Source: Bacteroidetes bacterium OLB10 (lineage in GTDB: Bacteria > Bacteroidota > Bacteroidia > AKYH767-A > OLB10). From it: DNA of 64,000 nucleotides. Made by a program: the position numbers and the translations under genes. How positions within the stretch are numbered: position 1 is the first letter of the stretch; every line of letters starts with the position of its first letter. The notes beneath the pieces were generated by a model. It saw only the letters and a list, made by a program, of their open reading frames with translations. It did not search any database and was not told where the DNA came from. Below are positions 28,366 to 36,157 of this stretch, piece after piece. The DNA is taken from the NCBI GenBank assembly GCA_001567275.1, contig LNBX01000024.1, positions 124,001-188,000 of the forward strand. Reading direction: 5' to 3'.

Positions 28366-29374
28366 TGTTCGTCATTTTTGTTGTCCAGTTTTTCTATTTC
28401 CTTCTTTACTTCGGCTATCAATTGTTGTTCAGAAGGTAAATAGAGTTGATATTTACTGGCGATGATGGTTTTGTTATTTTCGGGCAAGGTAATTTTTACG
28501 ACCGCATCGTTTTTATCGGCACAGAGCAAAATACCGATAGTTGGGTTTTCAAAATCCTGCTTTTCATAACGGTCGTAGTAGTTTACATACATTTGTAACT
28601 GGCCAATATCTTCGTGTTTGAGTTTGGTTGTTTTGATTTCAATGATTACAAAGCATTGTAAAAGGCGGTTGTAAAAAACAAGGTCGATAAAAAACTCATC
28701 CCCCTCTAAATGAATACGTTTTTGTCTTGCTACGAAAGAAAATCCATTGCCTATCTCCAATAAAAAATCGTGTAAGTGTGTGATAATGGCAGACTCTAAA
28801 TCCTTTTCGTAATAAGCCGCTTCTCTTTTAAGCCCTAAAAATTCAATACCATTGGATCTTTAATAATTTCTTTGGCATCGGTTGGCATTTTTTCTTCTCT
28901 GGCAACAGCTAATACATCCTTTACATCATTACTCAGTAATAAACGTTCAAAAAGTTGGCTGCTCACTTGTCGTTCCAATTGTCTGGCAGTCCAATTGTTT
29001 TTTTCAGTTTCTGCAATATAGAATTCCCTTTTATCTTGATTGTCAATACGTATGAGTGTTCGGAAATGTGTCCAACTCAATTGCGAACGCAGTGCGTTCG
29101 TATTTGGGAATATTCGGTAAAACTGTCTGTTCATTTCTAATTGACGGACTGAAAAACCACTTCCAAATTGTGGTTGAAAAGTTTCGGAAATGGTTTTGAT
29201 TAGATATTTACCATAATCAGCACGATCTTTTCCCTGTTGTTCCTCTTCAAAAATTATTTTTCCGATTTGCCAATACATCAATACCCGTTCATTATCAACT
29301 GCCCGAATGGCTTTTGTTTGAGCATTGGAAATAATGTTTTGAATTTGAACGAATATGTCTTTTTTAATCTCCAT
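28362..29374 (-). CDS. DUF1016/YhcG-type PDDEXK nuclease, frameshifted
   Basis: Two frames (29374-28835 and one ending at 28362) form one 337-residue gene if one base is added to the five A at 28837-28841, giving MVLNFLGLKREAAYYEKDLE across the break. The N-terminal DUF1016 part has YWQIGKIIFEEEQQGKDRADYG and SWTHFRTLIRI; the C-terminal PDDEXK part has FFIDLVFYNRLLQCFVIIEIKT, with Asp and Glu-x-Lys metal and catalytic residues. Family members are found beside restriction-modification systems and probably cut DNA. The ATG overlaps the helicase stop by one base (TAATG), and the stop overlaps the methylase start. Confidence 0.85.
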
Positions 29375-32300
29375 TATACAAAAGTTTCGGATATGATAAT
29401 TTTTGGTTGCAAGGGTTCTAAGTCCTTTTTTGATTCCCGCTTTATTTTGGAAGTGTATTTTCTGGAAAGCTTTATCAATTCCATTTCCAGTTTCATTGGA
29501 TTTGTTTCGTTTCTTAATTTGTAAACTTCATTGGTCAGGTTGGTGTAAGTTCCATTCTTTAGCAAAGGCAATAAATTTGTTCCTGCTTCAATGGCTTCAG
29601 GCGCTGACAGAATTTGGTTTGCTAACCAATTATTCAAATCATTCAAAGCCTTGTTTGACCTTACGTCTAATTTGTCATCAGTGCCACCAATCATTTCAGG
29701 AGTAGTGATGTCTCTTTCAAACTGTTCTAAAATGTTGTTGATGTGTTTGTAATGCAAATCAGGGACAGGTAAAATGCCATCTTCTGATTTTGGAGCTTCA
29801 AAAATCTTAACTGCTTTTTCAAAAGGAATTGAAAACGACTTTCCTTCCGAATGCAAATAGATATTCTTGTGGTCGCCATTTTTCACAAAAGCAACACTGA
29901 TTTCCTTTTCTGCTGCTTTGCGAATGCAGCGGACTTTTAAAGGTATTTTTCTGATTGTGTTAAAATGCTCTTCATTCTGTTCACGATATTTACGCAACCA
30001 TTCCAAATATTCTGTTCTTAGATCTTTATCTTCTTCCTTTTCCTCAAACATTCTGAACTGGTCTATAATCTCTTCCAGCGTGTAAATTTTGTTGTCCTCT
30101 CCAAAAGTGCTGTGGCTACTTTGCAGTTTTACCAAAGATTTTTGACGAAGATTGATGCGATTGTCTCCGTGTTCGGAAGGGTAGAAGTTGTAATTGTAAA
30201 TGTATTGGGCTTTTGTTCCAATTCGGTTGATGCGTCCAAGACGTTGAATAAGTCTTGTTGGATTCCAAGGTGTATCATAGTTTACAATTACGTTGGCTCG
30301 GTGTAAGTTAATACCCTCTGCTAATACATCAGTTGTGAGAATGATGTCGTAATCGTTTCTAAAAGTTCCTTCGTAGTTGGCATCAAAATTTTCACGTATG
30401 GTTTCAAACTCCTTATTCCTATTGTCGGAAGTGATGCTAAGAACTTTGTAAAGCGTTTCTTTTTTCAGTCTTGAAGTCAGGTAATTTAAAGTATCTGCCG
30501 ATTCTGTGAAGATTACCAGTTTGCCTAACTCGTTTTTGTCCTTGTTGAAATATTCGTTTTCAAGCAATTGAATAAACACATTCCATTTCGGGTCGTTATG
30601 TTCTTCTATGGCTTGCCATCTCTCGTTTAAAGCGTTTAAGTTTTCATAATCTCTACGCAAGCCTTCAATAAATCCTGCTTTGAAATCTTCTTTTTTGAAC
30701 TTTTTGTTCTTTGGCTTTTCATCGTCTATTTTCAGAATCTCAATTTCAATTTCTTCATCGGTGTAGCCTTTGTTCAGCAAGTCCGAAATATCTAAATCAG
30801 GGGCAATGAAAACACTGTCTCTTTCATACATTCCAATCATTTGCTTTGTAGAAGCAGTGATTTTATTCAACGAATTTTTGAAAGCATAAAAACTACTTTC
30901 CAAACGCTTGATTAACTGCGTTTGCATAATGAAAGCCAATGAACGGGAAATTGTCTGAGCACTTTGATAAAGACCGTTATTTGCTTCGTCTGTCAAATAG
31001 GCAATTGCCTGATAGCGGAAAAAGTCAATTTTATTTTTATCAATGATGCTGTTTGCCGTGTCAAGAAAAAGCGTTGCTAAGTTGTGGGGTAATTCATATT
31101 CATTGGCAAATGGGTCAGCCACTTTCGGGAAAATGATACCTTGCTCTTGCAAGTCCTTTGCATAACGTTCATTTTTCTTTAAATCCGTTCGGGTTCTGCG
31201 TATGGTAATGTCCTTGACAACTTTATCTCTGATGTCGTTGAAAATGTCTTGTATAGCTTGTAAATCAAGCGGTGTTTGTTGTATAAGCGTCTTGTATCGG
31301 ATAATGTGCGGATAGAAATACTTTTGCAGATTAGGTTCTCCCAAGTTGCTGTTTCTTATATCTTGAAACAGAGAAATGAGATAATAAATATCTTCGGGTT
31401 TGTTGTTCAATGGGGTTGCAGAAATCAGCACAACCTTTTTTTCAAAACCTTCAATTCCACCAATGTTCTCACGTCCTGATTTGCAGATTACTTGTAAGTT
31501 TTCAAACTGCTGGCTTCTGTGGTTTCTGAATTTGTGTGCTTCGTCAACTAAAATTAAATCATAGCGTTCTTTGTCGGCATAGTTGTGGTCGCCTTCTACA
31601 ATTTTGCTCAAACTACCATTAGCAATAAAATGGCACTTTTCATCAATCCTAAATTCCTTGAAAGTGCTTTTCCAGTTTTTTTCAAGTGTTGGCGGATAAA
31701 CAATTAGAATTTTGGTTTTCGGTCCATTGTTGATGATAAATTTCTTAGCCAACAATGCAGCCATTACCGTTTTTCCTGTTCCAACTACGTCTGCTAAAAA
31801 GAAGCCATTATGTTTTAACAGTAACTCATAACCCTGATTTACTGCATCAATTTGATAGCTTAGTTTTTTGAATTTCTTCAATGGAATATCGCTGATGCTG
31901 TCCGGGTCGTATTCAATATTTTTACCGAAAAATTCAATTAGGAATTTTACATACAGTTCAAAAGGAGTAGGAGCAGCATCTAAATAAGTTTTCTTAATCA
32001 ATGCCGGTGCATCAACTGGAAGTATTGGCGTGCTTTGTTCCCAAAGCTTTTCAAATTCGGTGTTGGCAAATTTTACGTTTTCATAATCTCTTAGCTCAAC
32101 ATTCATTTCGTAATTGTACTCAACATCTTCCAATCCTAAACCTTGTGCAGAAAGATTCGATGAACCCATAATCACCATCCCGTTGGGATTGTGCTCATTG
32201 AAATTCGGAGAAAGAAAAATGTAAAATTTTGAATGAAGTTTTTTTGAATTGTGTGCTCTTATTTCAATTCGTCCGTCTGCAATGTCACCAATCAATTGTA

Positions 32301-32632
32301 AGATTCCCGCCTCAATGTCTTTGCCATACTTCGCATTGATGATGTCTTGCTGAATCGATTCAATGAATGATTCTTTGGTATCTTTTGCGTTTAGATTAAA
32401 TAAAAGTCCTTGTTTTTGAGCTAATGCAATGAAAGGGTCAACATTGATACCTGCAATAATTTTTACTTTTAAATTCTCAGGGAAGTGTTTGCGAATTGCG
32501 AAATAACCTGATGCACGGAAATAGCCAATAACGGATTTGAAGAATTCTATATTTTGCATATGCTCAAACACACCTACAAATTTTTTTGTAGAGCGTATTC
32601 TCGCCTTGGTTTGTAAAAAAGTTCGATGCCAT
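29374..32632 (-). CDS. PLD-domain SF2/SNF2-type helicase, frameshifted at N-terminus
   Basis: From GTG 32571 the frame gives 1065 residues, but removing one base from the seven T at 32581-32587 extends it to ATG 32632 (MASNFFTNQGENTLYKKFVG, then VFEH), 1085 residues and directly after the XRE stop. An N-terminal phospholipase D-like domain has LHSKFYIF and GSSNLSAQGLG; the helicase core has Walker A-like DVVGTGKTVMAALL, DEAH box LILVDEAHKFRNH, and motif VI RLIQRLGRINRIG. It would be an ATP-driven DNA translocase with a possible nuclease or DNA-binding arm, as in DISARM-like and related restriction cassettes. Confidence 0.87.
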
Positions 32633-32926
32633 CTATTTCCTTTTTTTGATTTTCTTAGAAACTGATTTGAGTGCTTCGTCAGCCAATGGTTCGTCTTTTA
32701 TCACGTCCATAACTTGGTCAGCCAGCCAAAGTGTATAAAGCACTTCTTTGTCTGCTTTAAGTATGTCAGCCAAGATTGCAATTTGCTCTTTCTTGATTGG
32801 TCTTTCACCTCTCTCCATTTTGCTGATGATAGAAGTGTCAACGTCAAGTTTAGAGGCAACTTGTCTTAAAAGCAGGTTTTGCTTTGTTCTAAGCTCTCTG
32901 ATTTTGTCTCCGAGTTGTGTCGCCAT
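32633..32926 (-). CDS. XRE-family transcriptional regulator
   Basis: Starting at ATG 32926 (MATQLGDKIRELRTKQNLLL) the protein has 97 residues; a frame open 21 codons further upstream would overlap the promoter and is unlikely. Helix-turn-helix residues are clear in LLRQVASKLDVDTSIISKME followed by RGERPIKKEQIAILA. Small XRE proteins heading restriction operons act as controllers that delay or limit expression. The stop (TAG) abuts the helicase ATG. The last 15 residues are very Lys-rich. Confidence 0.88.
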   Translation of the reverse strand: MATQLGDKIRELRTKQNLLLRQVASKLDVDTSIISKMERGERPIKKEQIAILADILKADKEVLYTLWLADQVMDVIKDEPLADEALKSVSKKIKKRK

Positions 32927-32945
32927 TATAAAATTATTGTCTTGA

Positions 32946-32963
32946 CAAATATTGGCAAATATA
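32946..32963 (-). promoter_or_regulatory. Candidate promoter/operator of the defence operon
   Basis: On the minus strand a TATATTTG -7 box (32956-32963) lies about 30 bases before the XRE ATG, and the heptamer ATATTTG is directly repeated 10 bases apart (32956-32962 and 32946-32952). Repeats overlapping the -7 box are placed where an autoregulating XRE protein would bind. No good -33 box at 19 bases was found. Confidence 0.45.
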
Positions 32964-33098
32964 ACAGAATTAATGATTCCGTTTTCCAAGCGATGGCTAA
33001 AATTTGGCTCTTTTGGGTTTACTTTTTTGACTCATTTTGTGCGAAATTAAGCTAACATTTCTGTCAACTTATTTCAGGGCAAGTCATGGCGCCAAAAC

Positions 33099-33154
33099 GC
33101 TGTAATTTACTTTCGATCCCAAGTATCGGGTATCTTTGATTAAATTCTTTCAAT
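33099..33154 (+). repeat. Fourth copy of the 57-bp repeat, right of the defence operon
   Basis: A 56-base copy (GCTGTAATTTAC...CTTTCAAT) of the repeat found three times at 19573-19796, same orientation, with about eight substitutions and one deletion in the hairpin loop region; the -7-like box is here a perfect TATCTTTG. It stands alone in a 347-base gap (32927-33273) that otherwise holds only the XRE promoter. Confidence 0.75.
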
Positions 33155-33273
33155 TCTTCAAACTTAGAAGTGTAGGTATTCCGGGCAGGCGCACAAACAA
33201 CTGTCCATTGTTTAAACTCAGATAGGAGGGATTTTCGAAGTAAATAGTGTGTTTTATCATTAGCAGGAATTAG

Positions 33274-33746
33274 TTATTTTCTATCAGGATTGTGAATTTG
33301 CTGTAATTGCTCTATGTCATTTTTGTCCTTAGGTCTGTTAGTGTTTATTTTTGTGAGAATGAGATGATCATAACCAATGACTGCAACAGAGAAGTCTTCT
33401 ATTGTAAAAAACTTCTGATGAGATAAAGCTTCTTCAAAACTTACCAGATTAACCTTAGTAAGAAAATCAATTCGTAATGGAGGCTCACCTATAGAAAACA
33501 CCTGAGCTTCTCTGAAATCACATTTCCTTATACGGTCAATATCTTCAGGATGCATATTTAGTAAACGGAGTGCTTCAAGAAAATGTTTTTTATTTCCTTC
33601 ATCAGGATTTAGCCAAATATCCAAATCGCCTGTATATCTGCCATAACCATAATAATTTACTGCATAGCCTCCTATGAGCATGAAAGAAGTTTTTGTTTCA
33701 TTCAATTTTTTAGCACATCAACAAATAAAGGCTCAAGAATTTTCAT
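33274..33746 (-). CDS. Nucleotidyltransferase (AbiEii/MNT-like), frameshifted
   Basis: The visible 143-residue frame lacks its natural start; ATG 33746 (MKILEPLFVDVLKKLNETKT) joins it if one base is added to the six T at 33706-33711, giving 157 residues. The nucleotidyltransferase core is clear: MLIGGYAVNYYGYGRYTGDL with DLDIW holding the metal Asp pair, and LRIDFLTKV the third Asp. Such proteins transfer nucleotides to a target, often as the toxin-side or antitoxin-side enzyme in TA modules. Its start overlaps the upstream 74-residue gene by 14 bases. Confidence 0.8.
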
Positions 33747-33957
33747 CTAATCGGTGTATCTTAACTCTGCTTTTGTAAAATAATTCTTCTGTTTTACTTA
33801 AATCATTTCCATGGATGACTGAACGAAGTTTAAGAAGATATTCCATTCGTTGTTCCGGTGTCATATTTAGTGTATGCAACAGACTTTGCATCTCTAACTG
33901 CTCAAGAGTTGTTATTCTTATGCGATTGTGTTTAGTGTTATTTGTCATTTTATCCAA
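33733..33957 (-). CDS. Small partner protein of the nucleotidyltransferase, 74 aa
   Basis: A 74-residue helical protein (LEQLEMQSLLHTLNMTPEQR and then MEYLLKLRSV). I do not recognise a named family, but small helical proteins of this type commonly precede orphan nucleotidyltransferases and are annotated as hypothetical or antitoxin-like. It overlaps the next gene by 14 bases, so the pair is coupled. A toxin-antitoxin role is possible but unproven. Confidence 0.7.
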   Translation of the reverse strand: MDKMTNNTKHNRIRITTLEQLEMQSLLHTLNMTPEQRMEYLLKLRSVIHGNDLSKTEELFYKSRVKIHRLDENS

Positions 33958-34009
33958 AACTATGTTTTTGGAATCCTATTAAATTATTTCCTTCTTAGAA
34001 AAAAGCAAC

Positions 34010-34080
34010 AAGGCTATAAGCCGTAGAGTATTTGTACTCTTAGCTCCGCAAACCTTTGTGGAGCTTCTTTTTTGTTGATT
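34010..34080. ncRNA. Cluster of three hairpins, possible small RNA or leader
   Basis: Three adjacent inverted repeats: GGCTATAAGCC (34012-34022), AGAGTA-TTTG-TACTCT (34025-34040) and an 11-bp stem AGCTCCGCAAA / TTTGTGGAGCT (34042-34065, one G-T pair). The plus strand ends in TTCTTTTTTG and the minus strand in a run of six T, so either strand could give a terminated structured RNA. No matching family is recognised. The 289-base gap 33958-34246 holds nothing else. Confidence 0.35.
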
Positions 34081-34246
34081 CATTTCACCCCCTAAAGAAA
34101 AGAAATTTACTTCAAAAAGAAAAGTATCAGCAAAGGAACTTCTTAAAAAAGTCATCATATTCAAAATAATTCATTCTTGGCTGTTCTGATATTCGCATTT
34201 CATCCTGCAAATCTTTTCTTTGCATTTTTGTAACAGCTTGTTGTGT

Positions 34247-36088
34247 ATGTTTTCAGTTTTGGTAAGAGGGTTTTTCGGAAAAATTTTTCCTGTCATCTGT
34301 TTTTGTTGTCTTACTGCAGATGTGCATGCACAAACCGACAGCGCTAAAAACAGTACGCAGCAACTCTATCGTAATATGGAGAACAAAACTTCGGGCAACA
34401 AGTACCTCCGTCAGTTTTACCGTCTTATTTTCAGGCCTGCAGGCAAAACAAGCAAACAACGCAGAGCAGATAAAACAGAAGTGATTTATCAGAATCCGGA
34501 GTGGCAGGGGTTGGCGGTTGGTGATATACATGTTACGGTTTACGATCCGTTTGGATATTCGCTGAGTGATACCTTGCGAAGACCTTCAGGATTTTTGCCC
34601 AAGGCAGGAAATTTCATGCATAGAAAAACAAGAACGAGTCAGATTATGGGTATGCTGCGGATATTGCCCGGAGAGTTGTATGACTCACTGCAAGTGCAGG
34701 AATCGGAAAGGCTTATACGAAAACAGATTTATGTGCGCGAAGTAAAAATCCTCCCTCACCTGAACGACAGCACAGGCAAGGTGGATATGAATGTGTATGT
34801 GCTGGATGCATGGAGCTTAATTGTAACCGGAAGTACTTCGGAAACTGCCACACGAATTGGTATTTCAGAGAGAAATTTTGCCGGTATGGGTCATACATTC
34901 GAGAATTCGTACAAATGGTATTACAACAGAAAAGCGGATGTGTATGAAACCGGTTATACGGTTCCTGATATTTTGCGCAGCTACGCCATGGCAAAGGTTG
35001 CTTACACCTACGATGCCTATCATGGCGAAAAGAAAAGTATCATTGCTGAACGTCCGTTTTATTCTTATGACACTCGTTATGCAGGTGGTGCTGCCTACAG
35101 TCAGAATTATGTGAAATCAAGATTTATTGCTGCCGATACTACTCAGATTACCACTTACCGCCAAAACATTACCGATTTGTGGGTAGGTCATGCTTTGAAA
35201 CTTCTCAGAGGTAATGCCGCTTATCAGCGAGGTTCGCGGCTGGTTACTACTGCACGTTTCTACAGCGAACAATATCCTGTAAAACCATCACCGCTGTTTG
35301 ATACGTTGGGAATTTTTACCAATCAGAATTTTTATCTGGCAGGCATTGGATATTCTTCGCGTTTTTATAACACCGAAAAATATTTGTTTAAGTACGGACA
35401 AACAGAAGATGTTCCCTCAGGAAGAATGTTGGGAGCAACCATTGGCTACCGCGAAAAAAACGGAAGCGGAACGTGGTATGCAGGATTTACTGCCGGTGTG
35501 GGCGATTATACTTCATTGGGATATTTCAGTGCAATTGGTCAGTATGGAACTTATTTTTATACAGCACGCCCGCGTGAGTCAACAGTAAAAATAAACGGCA
35601 GTTACTTCACACCATTGCTCACAGCAGGCAAATGGAAACTGCGACAGTTTTTGCGCATGGAGTCGGTATTGGGTATTGACAGGGTGTCTGATGAAGTGAT
35701 TACTTTTAAAGATGAGCTGAATGGTTTTGAAGAATATCCTTATGGCACCAGCAGAATTACCGTTTCTTTTCAGACACAGTCGTATGCACCGGTTGATTTT
35801 TATGGATTCAGGTTTGGTCCTTATCTGGTGGCATCATTTGGAATGTTGGGCGAAAACGGAAAAGCATTTTCGCGAAGCCGCATTTATTCTTTGTTTGGTT
35901 TGGGATTGCTCATCCGCAACGATTATCTGGCACTGAGTAATTTTCAGTTGAGTTTTGCTTTCTATCCTGAACTTCCGGGCAAAGGGGTGGATGTTTTTAA
36001 ATACAATCCACTGCGAAGCAGTAATTTCAGTTTGTCTGATTTTGACCTTGAAAAACCTTCTACCGTTGAGCTGATTCAGAATAACTGA
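34247..36088 (+). CDS. POTRA/Omp85-like outer-membrane barrel protein
   Basis: A 613-residue protein from ATG 34247 (MFSVLVRGFFGKIFPV), with a signal peptide ending near DVHAQ; a TTG nine codons earlier is a weaker start. A region with LPGELYDSLQVQESERLIRK and QIYVREVKILPHL is POTRA-like; the rest alternates like a beta barrel (many Tyr/Phe/Gly strands), and the last strands include NDYLALSNFQLSFAFYPELP. Omp85-type proteins insert or export other proteins in the outer membrane. It precedes the T9SS adhesin set but has a separate promoter, so the link is only positional. Confidence 0.7.
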   Translation: MFSVLVRGFFGKIFPVICFCCLTADVHAQTDSAKNSTQQLYRNMENKTSGNKYLRQFYRLIFRPAGKTSKQRRADKTEVIYQNPEWQGLAVGDIHVTVYDPFGYSLSDTLRRPSGFLPKAGNFMHRKTRTSQIMGMLRILPGELYDSLQVQESERLIRKQIYVREVKILPHLNDSTGKVDMNVYVLDAWSLIVTGSTSETATRIGISERNFAGMGHTFENSYKWYYNRKADVYETGYTVPDILRSYAMAKVAYTYDAYHGEKKSIIAERPFYSYDTRYAGGAAYSQNYVKSRFIAADTTQITTYRQNITDLWVGHALKLLRGNAAYQRGSRLVTTARFYSEQYPVKPSPLFDTLGIFTNQNFYLAGIGYSSRFYNTEKYLFKYGQTEDVPSGRMLGATIGYREKNGSGTWYAGFTAGVGDYTSLGYFSAIGQYGTYFYTARPRESTVKINGSYFTPLLTAGKWKLRQFLRMESVLGIDRVSDEVITFKDELNGFEEYPYGTSRITVSFQTQSYAPVDFYGFRFGPYLVASFGMLGENGKAFSRSRIYSLFGLGLLIRNDYLALSNFQLSFAFYPELPGKGVDVFKYNPLRSSNFSLSDFDLEKPSTVELIQNN

Positions 36089-36116
36089 TGAATGTAAAAT
36101 AAATATTGCAATAAGG

Positions 36117-36146
36117 TTGTTGCACCATGATGTTTCGCTATCTTTG
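36117..36146 (+). promoter_or_regulatory. Bacteroidota-type promoter of the adhesin operon
   Basis: TTG (36117-36119), 19 bases, then TATCTTTG (36139-36146), fitting TTG/TTTG-N19-TAnnTTTG. The first ATG is 11 bases downstream, so the mRNA leader would be only a few bases. Confidence 0.65.
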
Positions 36147-36157
36147 TTTACTTTCGC

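Noticed and set aside
24900-32632. Complete DISARM or BREX system
   Set aside because: No drmA/drmB-like, brxL, pglZ or brxC-like genes are present; only a helicase, a methylase and a DUF1016 nuclease are seen.
33979-34164. 61-codon frame on the minus strand upstream of the nucleotidyltransferase pair
   Set aside because: It runs through the three hairpins and has no family-like features; its sequence is explained by the structured region.
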